In this document: positions 54,436-63,572 of the stretch, in pieces | How positions within the stretch are numbered: the first letter of the stretch is position 1 | Layout of the letters: every line of letters starts with the position of its first letter | Made by a program: the position numbers and the translations under genes | The notes under the pieces: generated by a model | What the model saw: the letters and a program-made list of their open reading frames with translations, nothing else | What the model was told of the DNA's origin: nothing | Database searches by the model: none | Assembly (NCBI RefSeq): GCF_020687385.1 | Contig: NZ_JAJEQM010000016.1 | Coordinates: 1-64,000 of the forward strand | From: Hominilimicola fabiformis | GTDB taxonomy: Bacteria; Bacillota; Clostridia; UBA1381 | DNA length: 64,000 nt | Direction of reading: 5' to 3'

Positions 54436-55098
54436 TTGAAAAAGTTATTGGAAAATAAGCTTGTAGTCGGCGGTGTGTGCATTGTCATAGCCGCTATTCT
54501 TGCGTTTCTGGTCTTACCGGGAATGTATAAGCAAAAGGAAAAGACGATATATATTTGCCGATTGCAGGCGGATATTACAGCAGGGACAAAGATTGAGGCA
54601 CAAATGCTTAAACAAGTAGAGGTAGGCAGCTACGGTTTGCCTGAGTCGGTTGTCAAAAATCCCGATGAGCTTGTAGGCAAGTATGCAAAGGTAAGTATGA
54701 CAACAGACGATTACTTGTACGCTTCAAAGTTTGCAGATTTCGTATCTGATGAACGCTTTGATAAGGCGGTATCAGAGGGAAAGCGCCTTATTGCCGTGAG
54801 TGTGCCGAGCAATGCCGCAAGTGTGGCAAATCAGCTAAAGGCAGGCGATAAGGTAACAGTTGCGTATTATGCTGATGATACGGTTATTATTGACGATACA
54901 CTCAAAGGTATAGAGATTTACAGCGTGGAAAATGAGGACGCTCAAAATCTGGAGAATGTACAGGGGAGTGAGGATAAAGAGGACACAATCGCCGCTAACG
55001 TAACGCTTATAGCAACAGAAGAACAGGCGGCGAAGCTTATCAATGCCGAGTATTCGGGTAAGCTTCACATCATACTTGAAAGCAGAGGTGTGGCATAA
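54436..55098 (+). CDS. cpaB: CpaB/RcpC-like Tad pilus assembly protein (SAF domain)
   Basis: 220 residues, TTG start. A single N-terminal membrane helix (about 11-29) precedes a SAF domain (LQADITAGTKIEAQMLKQVEV, about 42-62) and a beta-rich domain with KRLIAVSVPSNAASVANQLKAGDKV. This is the CpaB plan found in Tad loci also of Gram-positives. It probably supports the pilus as it crosses the envelope. The stop overlaps the following start (TAATG). Confidence 0.85.
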   Translation: MKKLLENKLVVGGVCIVIAAILAFLVLPGMYKQKEKTIYICRLQADITAGTKIEAQMLKQVEVGSYGLPESVVKNPDELVGKYAKVSMTTDDYLYASKFADFVSDERFDKAVSEGKRLIAVSVPSNAASVANQLKAGDKVTVAYYADDTVIIDDTLKGIEIYSVENEDAQNLENVQGSEDKEDTIAANVTLIATEEQAAKLINAEYSGKLHIILESRGVA

Positions 55099-55826
55099 TG
55101 AACGCAAAAGTTATAGCGGTCTGGGGCGCGAACGGAAGCGGCAAGACCACAACAGCGGTTAATCTTGCGTTTTCGCTTTCACAGCGTAATTTCACGGTGG
55201 GACTCATTTCTTCAAATATATATTACGGAGAAATGCAGATGCTTTGCGGCTGTAATGTCCCTGACGACAGAGGAATATATCACGCGCTTATGGGCGGCGA
55301 AACAAAGAATATGCTTGTGCAGGCAGGAAAAACATCAGTATTTGTGCTGTCTGTTCCCGATAAGTTTGATGCTATGCAGCTTACTACCGTATCCGCAAAA
55401 AGCGTTAAGGATATGCTTGATGACGCGAATATGCGCTTTGATTATTTAGTTATTGACGGAAATACTGACTTAAATAATCCCATATCAAGCATAGGAATGA
55501 CGGAGGCTGACAAGCTTCTTGTTGTTCACCGTCCGTCTGTAAAGGATTGTTTGTGGCATGACAGTATGAGAAATGTGTTTGATTTGCTTAATCTGTCATA
55601 CAAGACAGCGCATATCTTAAACGCTCACGATAAGTCGTGCGATTTATCCGCGTATAAGTCAAGCATCGGTCTGACCTTTGACTTTGAGCTTGGATATGTG
55701 GAAAACGCAAATATCTATGCTAATACGGGACAGGCTATTGTATTCCACGATTTGAAGCAGGAACGTGAGTACATATCAGGCATGAAAGCGTTGACAAGCT
55801 CGGTAATATTGGGAGGGGGACAGTAA
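55098..55826 (+). CDS. CpaE/MinD-like ATPase (intact P-loop)
   Basis: 242 residues. VIAVWGANGSGKTTT (5-19) is a standard P-loop; RFDYLVIDGNTDLNNP is the Walker B-like strand (about 115-130). No receiver domain is present, unlike full CpaE. It lies between cpaB and cpaF. Together with the degenerate CpaE-like protein it could form an asymmetric positioning module. Confidence 0.78.
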   Translation: MNAKVIAVWGANGSGKTTTAVNLAFSLSQRNFTVGLISSNIYYGEMQMLCGCNVPDDRGIYHALMGGETKNMLVQAGKTSVFVLSVPDKFDAMQLTTVSAKSVKDMLDDANMRFDYLVIDGNTDLNNPISSIGMTEADKLLVVHRPSVKDCLWHDSMRNVFDLLNLSYKTAHILNAHDKSCDLSAYKSSIGLTFDFELGYVENANIYANTGQAIVFHDLKQEREYISGMKALTSSVILGGGQ

Positions 55827-55827
55827 T

Positions 55828-57195
55828 ATGGACGTATTCAACATAAATGATTTAATATACAAGGTAAATATCAATACGACTTCTGACACTTCCAATCAAC
55901 AGACTATGGAATATAAGGACGTGCTGGATAAGATACGGCATATCATATCCAAAAATCACTCGGCGGAGCTTATAGACGTTATATACTCACCGTCGGCAGG
56001 CGATAAGCTGAAAAATCTCATAATCCGTTATCTTAATCAGAATAAGATGTCGGTAGAGGAATGTAAAAACATTTCTATGCTTGCAGACAGGATATACGAG
56101 GACATGGCGGGCTTCGGTATTTTAACAAAATATCTTCAGAACGAGGAAGTAGAAGAGGTTAATATCAATGCTTGGAATTGTATCGAGGTTATCTATCCCG
56201 ACAGAGTGGAATTGCTGGAGGAAACCTTTGTTTCGCCGGACGATTGTATGGATAAAATCAAGAAAATGGTATGGCTCGGCGGCTCTATCATTGACGGTTC
56301 CAATCCGAAAGTAGACAGCTATATAGGTGAGGGTGTAAGAATATCGGCGCTCATTCCGCCGTGTGTCGATAGTAAAACGGGCGGAGTGGCGTCTATAAGG
56401 CGGCAAAAGGAAAATGTCATAACACGCAGGCTGATGATTGAGTATGGCAGCGCAACACCGGAGGAGTTGGAGTTCTTGCCCGTGTGTATCAATAACGGTG
56501 TGTCGCTGGCGATTGCAGGAAGTACGGGCAGCGGTAAAACGACAGACCTTGCATATTTGATTTCGTGTCTGGACAAGAAAAAGAGAATATATACGATTGA
56601 GGATACAAGGGAACTGAATATAGCTCAGTATGAGAATGGAAGAATGACAAACAGAGTTGTTCAGACGCTCACAAAGGATGCGCCGAATCCGATTACAATG
56701 GACGATTTGTTAAAGGAAGCGTTAAGATTTCACCCGTATGCGATTATTCCCGCAGAAATGCGCGGCGCAGAAGCTATGACAGCGATTGAAGCAGGCAGAA
56801 CAGGTCATGTTATCATATCCACGCTTCACGCTAATTCAGCGGTAGACGCGTATAACCGTATTCTTTCAATGTGTGTTGCAACGGGACTTCAATTATCGGA
56901 GAATAAAATCCTCGAGTTTATTCTGGAGGCTATTCCGATTGTTCTCTTTAAAAGACAGCTACCTGACGGGCGGCGTGTATATGATGAAATTTTTGAGGGT
57001 ACAGGGATAAAGGGCGGTAAGGTCATCGGAAATACCCTGTATAAGTACGAGATTGAGAAAAATATATACGGAACTGACGGACAGATTGAAAAAGTAATCG
57101 GTCATCATAAGAAGGTCAGCAAGATGTCCGATGAGCTTTTGCACCGCTTACGCTATGGCGGCGCAAGCGAGGACGCTATAAAACAATTTATGTAA
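55828..57195 (+). CDS. cpaF: CpaF/TadA-type secretion ATPase
   Basis: 455 residues. Walker A is AGSTGSGKTTD (230-240); an Asp box with EDTRELNI, the PAEMRG line for Walker B, and the TGHVIISTLHANSA His box all fit. These hexameric motors drive both extension and retraction of Tad pili. It starts 2 bases after the previous gene. Confidence 0.95.
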   Translation: MDVFNINDLIYKVNINTTSDTSNQQTMEYKDVLDKIRHIISKNHSAELIDVIYSPSAGDKLKNLIIRYLNQNKMSVEECKNISMLADRIYEDMAGFGILTKYLQNEEVEEVNINAWNCIEVIYPDRVELLEETFVSPDDCMDKIKKMVWLGGSIIDGSNPKVDSYIGEGVRISALIPPCVDSKTGGVASIRRQKENVITRRLMIEYGSATPEELEFLPVCINNGVSLAIAGSTGSGKTTDLAYLISCLDKKKRIYTIEDTRELNIAQYENGRMTNRVVQTLTKDAPNPITMDDLLKEALRFHPYAIIPAEMRGAEAMTAIEAGRTGHVIISTLHANSAVDAYNRILSMCVATGLQLSENKILEFILEAIPIVLFKRQLPDGRRVYDEIFEGTGIKGGKVIGNTLYKYEIEKNIYGTDGQIEKVIGHHKKVSKMSDELLHRLRYGGASEDAIKQFM

Positions 57196-57211
57196 TGGGA
57201 GGTTTTTGAGA

Positions 57212-58117
57212 TTGCAAAATATAATATTGATTATGATATTCGCGCTCCTACTTACGGGCACATTTTTATTTACCGGAATAAATCCGTTTAGAAGGAAGTC
57301 ATATATTTCACTGTCTAAGCAGGTACAGGAGGAGAAATTCCGTAATGTTGACGAGCGGTTCAGCAGGCTGACATTAAAAGACCAAATTATTACAACGGTA
57401 CAGAATACGGTAGCAATGGGAGGCAGTAATATGAAGATATTTGCCGCTATGCTTGCCGTATTCTGTGCGGCAGGGATAGGTATGGGAAAAATGCTTTTTA
57501 CCGATACGGGACTCGCCTTAGTAACAGGGCTTGCTTTAATTCCCGTCCCTTACATATTCCTTAAAGTCAAGTCAAGATGGTATAAGCGTAATCAGGATGA
57601 GCTTCTTGAAAATACGCTGAGCCTTATAACTAACAGCTATATAAGCTGTAACGATATTATAAAGGCAGTAAATGAAAACCTGTCAAAGCTTGATGTTCAA
57701 AGACCGTTTGCTGAATTTATAACGGACGTAACGCTTATAGACAGTAATATCCGGCGCGGCTTGCGTCGTCTGGAACTGAAGCTCAACAACAAATACTTTT
57801 CGGAATGGATTGATATTCTGGTGTTATCGCAGGAAAAGTCGGGTGATATGAGGTTTATTCTTCCCGCTGTCATTGACGGTATGAATGACGCAAAGAAATT
57901 ACAGATAGAGGCTGATACCGTAATGATGAATGTATGGAAGGAATACTTTATGTCTATCATCTTGGCATTTTCTATAATACCAATACTACGCTTTTCAAAT
58001 GCTGAATGGTTTAATATTCTTATAAACACGTTTGTCGGAAAGCTGCTTATAGTTCTTATGCTTATATTAACAATAATATCAGCATTTTTGACGTTAAGAA
58101 TAAACAAACCGCTGTAA
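57212..58117 (+). CDS. tadB: TadB-like pilus platform protein
   Basis: About 301 residues. The TTG at 57212 is 9 bases from GGGAGG; the TTG at 57206 is also in frame. An N-terminal membrane helix, two close helices (about 78-115) and a T2SF-type cytosolic domain (about 130-250, with LSLITNSYISCNDIIKAVNENL), then two C-terminal helices. Inner-membrane platform for the CpaF motor. Confidence 0.85.
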   Translation: MQNIILIMIFALLLTGTFLFTGINPFRRKSYISLSKQVQEEKFRNVDERFSRLTLKDQIITTVQNTVAMGGSNMKIFAAMLAVFCAAGIGMGKMLFTDTGLALVTGLALIPVPYIFLKVKSRWYKRNQDELLENTLSLITNSYISCNDIIKAVNENLSKLDVQRPFAEFITDVTLIDSNIRRGLRRLELKLNNKYFSEWIDILVLSQEKSGDMRFILPAVIDGMNDAKKLQIEADTVMMNVWKEYFMSIILAFSIIPILRFSNAEWFNILINTFVGKLLIVLMLILTIISAFLTLRINKPL

Positions 58118-58135
58118 TGGAAAGGAGAATTTGAT

Positions 58136-59005
58136 ATGACAATAATAATAATCTTTATTTTAATTTCAGCGGGGATATTCAGCATTTTAAGCAGTGTGCT
58201 GAAGCTTCCGCCATACAGCGCCACGCAAAGGCTCAGAGGTGTTGCAGGTAAGACCAAAATGACGGAAACGCTCAATCAGCGTTTGCTTCTACCCGTCATG
58301 AAGCTTGTCGCTCCGTTTATCCGTCTTGATGATTTCAAGGAACGGAGAATGAAAATAAAGCTGGAGCGTGCAGGGATTATCTTTACACCGAAAGAATATT
58401 ACGCTCGTGCTGTCGTAATGGCGGCGGGTACAGCTATTATAGGTACATTGGCAGCAGTTGCTATAATGCCGTCAATGGCTGTAGTGGTATGTATCTTAGC
58501 AGTAATAGTGTATTTTCACTTTTTCGGAGAGGTCAATGACCGCTTAAAGGAAAAAGATGAGCTTATAGAAAGCGAGCTGCCTAAGTTTATACGCGCTATT
58601 GTGCAGGGACTTAAAACAGAAAAAGACGTTATAAAGCTGTTGGAAAGCTACAGTACAATAGCAGGAAAAGGACTTCAATATGATATTGAGGTGCTTGTTC
58701 TTGATTTGAAATCAGGAAATTTTGAAAATGCCATGTTGGATTTTGACAAACGTGTGGGCAATGCCTATATGTCACGACTAACCAAAGCGCTTATAGCAGT
58801 AAACAGAGGTGATAATCAGGAGGCGGCGCTCAATCACTTGTTATCCGATATGTCGCTATTATCGCATGAAACAATGCAAAGAGAGTTAAATAAACGTCCG
58901 GGCAGAGTTAAGATGATGGTTATTCCTATCGTAGTTATCGGTATATTTACGCTGTTCTATGTAGTGGGAGTAAACCTCTTTAATTCTTTGGGCGGAATAA
59001 TGTAA
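58136..59005 (+). CDS. tadC: TadC-like pilus platform protein
   Basis: 289 residues, ATG behind AAAGGAGAA. A membrane helix at the N-terminus, two in the middle (about 85-125), a T2SF-like domain with PKFIRAIVQGLKTEKDVIKLL, and a final helix. Second half of the TadB-TadC platform. Confidence 0.87.
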   Translation: MTIIIIFILISAGIFSILSSVLKLPPYSATQRLRGVAGKTKMTETLNQRLLLPVMKLVAPFIRLDDFKERRMKIKLERAGIIFTPKEYYARAVVMAAGTAIIGTLAAVAIMPSMAVVVCILAVIVYFHFFGEVNDRLKEKDELIESELPKFIRAIVQGLKTEKDVIKLLESYSTIAGKGLQYDIEVLVLDLKSGNFENAMLDFDKRVGNAYMSRLTKALIAVNRGDNQEAALNHLLSDMSLLSHETMQRELNKRPGRVKMMVIPIVVIGIFTLFYVVGVNLFNSLGGIM

Positions 59006-59023
59006 AAGAAAGGATTTGACAGA

Positions 59024-59245
59024 ATGAATAAATTACTTGTAAAAACAAAGCTTGCAAAGGATAAGTTTATGAGAAATGCAAAGCGCGTTATTAAGAATAC
59101 CGAAGGCGACCAGATTACGGGCTGGCTTATCGTTATACTTATTGTTGTTGTAGTCGGCGCGTTCTTCATGAAAAACTATCAGGACGCAATCGTGGAGGTC
59201 TGGGACGGAGTAATCGCTAAGATTAAATCGGCGTTCGGTATATAA
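59024..59245 (+). CDS. Flp-type pilin-like subunit
   Basis: 73 residues. A basic leader (about 1-25), NTEGDQITGWLIVILIVVVVGAFF as a hydrophobic helix, then an amphipathic C-terminal helix. Size and position (right after tadC) fit the major Flp pilin. The usual cleavage site, Gly followed by Glu at +5, is not clear: the likely Gly is in TEGDQITG and lacks a Glu at +5. Confidence 0.65.
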   Translation: MNKLLVKTKLAKDKFMRNAKRVIKNTEGDQITGWLIVILIVVVVGAFFMKNYQDAIVEVWDGVIAKIKSAFGI

Positions 59246-59249
59246 AGCA

Positions 59250-59717
59250 ATGAAAAAAGAAATACAGAAGAAAAGCAGGCGTTTGTCTGCTTTTCTTAAA
59301 GTAAAGAAAAAAGGCAGCGCGTATTATGAGCTTATCATCAAAACGCTTGTATTCATCACGCTGATTGCTACGGCTGTTTCATTTTTCAGTATATTTACCG
59401 TATATCTGAATTTGAATTATACCTGCAGACGCGTGGTGCGTGAGATAGAAATATCGGGACAGGTAACGTCAAATACAAATGCCTTGTTTGCTACGCTGAA
59501 AAATAACACGAACATAGGCGCGGGCGCGAATATGTCTGTAAGCGCAAGCTATTTCAATGCGGCTCAGAAAAAGATACAGCTACGCAACACGTTTGATGTG
59601 ACTTGCACAACAAGCTATCGTTTTGACGTGTTTACTCCATTGGGACGCGATCCGATAGGCTTTACTATTCCAATGAAGGTCAGAATGACAGGAATGAGTG
59701 AGAAGTTTTGGAAATGA
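59250..59717 (+). CDS. TadE-like pseudopilin
   Basis: 155 residues. The leader ends KKKG with a clean prepilin site: G^SAYYE places Glu at +5, and a hydrophobic helix (about 28-50) follows. The C-terminal part is beta-rich with Cys pairs (YTCRR, VTCTTS). This is the TadE/F pseudopilin plan. The next gene overlaps by 4 bases. Confidence 0.78.
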   Translation: MKKEIQKKSRRLSAFLKVKKKGSAYYELIIKTLVFITLIATAVSFFSIFTVYLNLNYTCRRVVREIEISGQVTSNTNALFATLKNNTNIGAGANMSVSASYFNAAQKKIQLRNTFDVTCTTSYRFDVFTPLGRDPIGFTIPMKVRMTGMSEKFWK

Positions 59718-60160
59718 TATATATTACATACATAGTTACATTCATAATTCTTGTATTCTATTCGGTATTGGATATTAAGTACAGGGAAATTCCCGCGTGG
59801 CTTTTGTATGCAGGGACAGTGGTTGTATTTGCTCTTGGTATTGCATCAAGAGTTATTATACAAGCGGATATTATCGGATATGTAATCATATCATCGGCAA
59901 TCTACGGCGTTATATGTTTAATGGTAAAAATATTAAAGAAATGGGTGGGAGAAGCCGACTTTGATGTAATATTTGTGATATATCTTGCAATAGGCGCACG
60001 GAATATGTGTTTATTCTCATTTTCAATGTTTGTGCTTAGCGGAGTAATGTATGCGTGGCTTGCTGTGCGAAAATCTGACAGGGACAGGCGCCTGCCGCTT
60101 ATCCCTGTTTTGACAGCCGCGTATGTAATGACTATAATCTTGGGAGGCGGTGTGTATTGA
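59714..60160 (+). CDS. A24 prepilin peptidase, first of two
   Basis: About 148 residues, ATG overlapping the previous stop. Four to six membrane helices. Catalytic aspartates fit DIKYREIP (Asp near 21) and GEADFD (about 79-84). GEAD replaces the more usual GxGD core. Probably cuts the pilin-like leaders of this locus. Confidence 0.78.
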   Translation: MIYITYIVTFIILVFYSVLDIKYREIPAWLLYAGTVVVFALGIASRVIIQADIIGYVIISSAIYGVICLMVKILKKWVGEADFDVIFVIYLAIGARNMCLFSFSMFVLSGVMYAWLAVRKSDRDRRLPLIPVLTAAYVMTIILGGGVY

Positions 60161-60630
60161 TAAAATTAAAAGAAAAGCTTGCAAAAAAGAAAAAGGGCAG
60201 CGGTCTATTATTGGTTATGATACTTGTATTCTTTATGATAACCTTTATAGTAACGGTTGGCGAGTTTTACAGAGTTCATATTATGCAGCAGGAAATAGAA
60301 ATGCACCTGCAAAGGACGGTAAACTGTGCTGTTGAGTATGCGATGGGCGATTCGTACAGACAGGATAAGATAGTAAATCTTAATGTCGGACTTGCAAAAA
60401 ACAAGTTCTATAAATTTCTCGGCGATGATATGGGCTTAGACAGCTATAACCGAAAATATAGAGATGGGAAGTTTATATACAGGCTGAATTTCACCAGTGT
60501 AAACGGAACGAGCAATCCGGCAGTATTCACTGTGAAAGGGTACGCGACTGCAAGGAGTTTATTCTCATTTTTAATCGGAGAAATTGAGATACCATTCAAT
60601 ATATCTTCAACGAATTTTCGTATGGATTAA
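60157..60630 (+). CDS. Second TadE-like pseudopilin
   Basis: 157 residues, TTG start overlapping the previous stop. The leader KKKKG^SGLLL leads into a hydrophobic helix (about 17-40), followed by a mostly beta C-terminal domain. There is no Glu at +5, so processing may differ from the 59250 protein. Last gene of the continuous Tad operon. Confidence 0.65.
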   Translation: MIKLKEKLAKKKKGSGLLLVMILVFFMITFIVTVGEFYRVHIMQQEIEMHLQRTVNCAVEYAMGDSYRQDKIVNLNVGLAKNKFYKFLGDDMGLDSYNRKYRDGKFIYRLNFTSVNGTSNPAVFTVKGYATARSLFSFLIGEIEIPFNISSTNFRMD

Positions 60631-60925
60631 AACTGATTAAATTTTCGCATATCACCACTTTCGCAAGCTTGAAGTACCTGTGTACGACTGCGCCCGCTCA
60701 CGCGGCAATCTGCAAAAATTTCTTTCAGTTTAAAAAATACGGAAGAACAAATTTAAAAAAAGTTTTGTACTAAAAATGCCGAAAAACCGCATAGGTATGC
60801 GATTTCATTTTTACGGAAGTACATTTTTGTAAATAGTTCTTGACATTGGTACTCAGTGCTGATATAAATAGAATACAAGCTTGTAACACTTATATTAAAA
60901 ACGATTTGAAAAGGAGGAAAAGACA
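60631..60925 (+). promoter_or_regulatory. Gene-free stretch with a strong promoter
   Basis: The only clear feature is TTGACA (60840-60845), a 17-base spacer, TATAAA (60863-60868), which would start the next secreted-protein gene. A GCATA/TATGC hairpin lies near 60788. No terminator with a T-run is obvious after the Tad operon. Confidence 0.75.
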
Positions 60926-61780
60926 ATGAAAAGGATTTTAACTTTATTGCTGACAATGATGATGCTTGCGATTTTAAGCACAAGCTATGCGGTGGCAGAA
61001 GAAACACCTGATATTACGGTAACGCTTGACGGAAATAAAATTGATTTCCCAGACGCAAAGCCGTATCTGTATAAAGACAGAACGCTTGTTCCTATACGCT
61101 TTATTAGTGAGGCTATGGGCGCTGATGTATCTTGGAACAGCGGAGAACAGGAAGTAACTATTGTAAAGGGTAAGGATACGATAATTACTCATATATTATC
61201 ATCAAGGGCGACACTGAACGGTGTGTTATATACATTTGATGTGCCTGCAATGATAAAAGCAGACAGAACATTTGTACCGCTGAGGTTTGTTGCGGAAATG
61301 CTGAATTGTGATGTGGATTGGGACGAGAATACATATACTGTAACGATAACATCTCCGCTCGAACCTGTGGCATTTCCCGAACCCGAACTGACAGTACATT
61401 TTCCTGAAAATCCATACGAGGGTAAGTTGTTTTGGATAACGATGGATAATGTCAGAGATTATTCGGATTGTGATAATTACCAATTTAAGATTGATTTCAT
61501 TACTCCGTCAGAGTTTAATATTTATGACGAAGATATGGGTGCAATACTTGGCTGGGAAACGCATAATCGTAATCAGTGGAGAAATGCAAAAAAGAATGGT
61601 GATGAAATATTTAGTGTAAGCGCAGAATACTATACCACAAGGGAAAACAAGACAACGTTTGAATTAAAGGACGGAATGCCTATGGAGTTTACATTAAGCG
61701 TTAAGCGTTTATGCAGCGGAGAGGTAAAGGAATATCACTATACGGAAACCTTTAAGTATCCGTATCCCGCAAAGGATTAA
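60926..61780 (+). CDS. Secreted protein with copper-amine-oxidase N-terminal (stalk) domain
   Basis: 284 residues, ATG behind AAAAGGAGG. Signal peptide (1-25, AVAEE). Two repeated beta modules (about 28-145) have the stalk-domain line DRTLVPIRFISEAMGADVSW and DRTFVPLRFVAEML. The C-terminal 130 residues are beta-rich and not recognised. This domain is very common on secreted proteins of Clostridia and does not imply oxidase activity. It has its own promoter yet sits in the pilus region. Confidence 0.82.
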   Translation: MKRILTLLLTMMMLAILSTSYAVAEETPDITVTLDGNKIDFPDAKPYLYKDRTLVPIRFISEAMGADVSWNSGEQEVTIVKGKDTIITHILSSRATLNGVLYTFDVPAMIKADRTFVPLRFVAEMLNCDVDWDENTYTVTITSPLEPVAFPEPELTVHFPENPYEGKLFWITMDNVRDYSDCDNYQFKIDFITPSEFNIYDEDMGAILGWETHNRNQWRNAKKNGDEIFSVSAEYYTTRENKTTFELKDGMPMEFTLSVKRLCSGEVKEYHYTETFKYPYPAKD

Positions 61781-61793
61781 GGAGGTTTGATAA

Positions 61794-63572
61794 ATGAATA
61801 TACGAAAAGCTTTAACGGCTGTCGCAATGACAGCCGTTTTTCTATGCTCAAATATTGCAGTAAATGCAGATTACAGTGATGAATATGCAGATAAAGATTA
61901 TCGCCATCAATCTGTATATAATTTATATGGCGAAGCTGTAAAAAAGCCAATAGCAAAGTTCCGTATTATCCGTATGCGAGACGGAGAGATAAAGGATATG
62001 CTTGAAAGCTATTCGGATAATGATTTGAGTACCGAGTTTCCTGCTATGCAGTGCTATGTGGGCGATACCATAGTATTTGAGGATTTAAGTGATCCAATGG
62101 ACGGAAATGCTATCAAGGTTTGGGATTTTCAATACTACGGAGCTTTGGGCGACAGTTATCACGAGTATAATTACAATATACTTAATTCATCAAAGTTTGA
62201 ATTAACCGAGCCGGGCGAAACAGCGTTTTTTCTATGCGTTAAAAGTGATGTTCCAACACAGGTAGGCTCGCTTGACCCTTGGTCCGACAACGGAAATCAT
62301 CAGTCAATAGGCATAAACAGATGGTTCCCACAGGGAATGTATTGGTATTTTGCCACTGCAAGAGTAATTGTAAGCGCGTCACCTGAAGCAAAGGTGAATG
62401 TGAAGTATTGGGATGTTCCGCATAACAAAGTATTTTATGAAGAACAGCGCAGTTTGGGCGAAATGATAGGAGACCAGACGGTAAAGACCAATATCCATAT
62501 CACTGATTGGGAGGGCTACGAATACAGCGGCTGGAATGTTCGACCTGAAGGACAGGATATTCAGTATTCGGGTACAGAGCGTGACGTCGGAATAGAGCTT
62601 GCTCCGTGGATGCCTGTTAAGGACTTGAACATTGAATACTATCCATATATTGATACCGAGCTTAGAGTTCGGTATTGGGACAGTGAAGCGGGACGCATTA
62701 TGAGTGAGGAAACAATACCGGGTGAGCAGGTAGTGCGAGATAAGAAAACCACAATTACATATACTCCGCAGGATATTGAAGGGTATGACTATGGAGGCTG
62801 GAGCATACAGTTGCCGGATAGCAGTATTCCTGAAACGGGAGATAAAAAGCCTGTTTTAGTTGAGTTTGACGGTGCTAATCCGATAAAATATCTAAACATA
62901 AAGTGCTATCCTAAAGACGGTATTAAGCCACCGCCATCAACGGGCGGCACTGGCGGCGGAAGTGATATTATAAAGCCATCGGGAGTATGCGACGGTGAGA
63001 TTGAATGGACGGAAACAGATTCGCATAGAGTCCGATACGGAAGTTACAGTGACGGTACTCCGAAATACAGGACGTGTTATCATACCTTTACATACAGGAC
63101 AACTTTAAGTGCTGATGCAACGGTTACTCCGTCAACCTTTAAATCGGGCTACGGTTTTGAAACAAAGGTCAATTACAGTATAAAGACAAAGCTTATTGAC
63201 AATGACGGTGATTATTGTTCAAGCTGGGGCAACAGCAGAAGCACCACGAGTAAAGTCAAAGACCCGACAAAGGCTACGGTATATATTCCGTGGAATGTGA
63301 TAAACAGGCTTGGCACACAGTCAAAATCAATCGCTATGGAGAAAAGCGGAAAGGGCTTTCAGTTGCCGAAAAGTCCCATATCAGAAGCAGGCGCAAGAAA
63401 GATATATACAGATGTTGCGCTTGCAGGGACAAAGGAAGAGCCTGCAAGCCATAGCTTTGATATATATATTTCGGGCGGCGGTGTCGGCAATATAGAGTTC
63501 TGTAAGAAGTTATCCAAGACTATTACCATAAACGGCGATATGTATGAGGATGATTTTTCATCAATGAGTTAA
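61794..63572 (+). CDS. Large secreted protein, possible pilus-associated adhesin
   Basis: 592 residues, ATG behind AAGGAGG. Signal peptide (1-26, AVNA). A PKD-like first domain (about 45-200) is followed by two similar beta modules (about 200-285, 290-375) that share VRYWD/VKYWD, EGY.YGGW and KYLNIKCYP lines. Then a Gly-rich spacer (about 385-400) and a C-terminal beta domain with several Cys. No catalytic motif is seen. It fits a ligand-binding or structural surface protein and shares a TAATG overlap with the next prepilin peptidase. Confidence 0.7.
   Translation: MNIRKALTAVAMTAVFLCSNIAVNADYSDEYADKDYRHQSVYNLYGEAVKKPIAKFRIIRMRDGEIKDMLESYSDNDLSTEFPAMQCYVGDTIVFEDLSDPMDGNAIKVWDFQYYGALGDSYHEYNYNILNSSKFELTEPGETAFFLCVKSDVPTQVGSLDPWSDNGNHQSIGINRWFPQGMYWYFATARVIVSASPEAKVNVKYWDVPHNKVFYEEQRSLGEMIGDQTVKTNIHITDWEGYEYSGWNVRPEGQDIQYSGTERDVGIELAPWMPVKDLNIEYYPYIDTELRVRYWDSEAGRIMSEETIPGEQVVRDKKTTITYTPQDIEGYDYGGWSIQLPDSSIPETGDKKPVLVEFDGANPIKYLNIKCYPKDGIKPPPSTGGTGGGSDIIKPSGVCDGEIEWTETDSHRVRYGSYSDGTPKYRTCYHTFTYRTTLSADATVTPSTFKSGYGFETKVNYSIKTKLIDNDGDYCSSWGNSRSTTSKVKDPTKATVYIPWNVINRLGTQSKSIAMEKSGKGFQLPKSPISEAGARKIYTDVALAGTKEEPASHSFDIYISGGGVGNIEFCKKLSKTITINGDMYEDDFSSMS

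Noticed and set aside
60926-61780. Copper amine oxidase enzyme
   Set aside because: Only the N-terminal stalk-type domain is present; the catalytic oxidase domain is absent.
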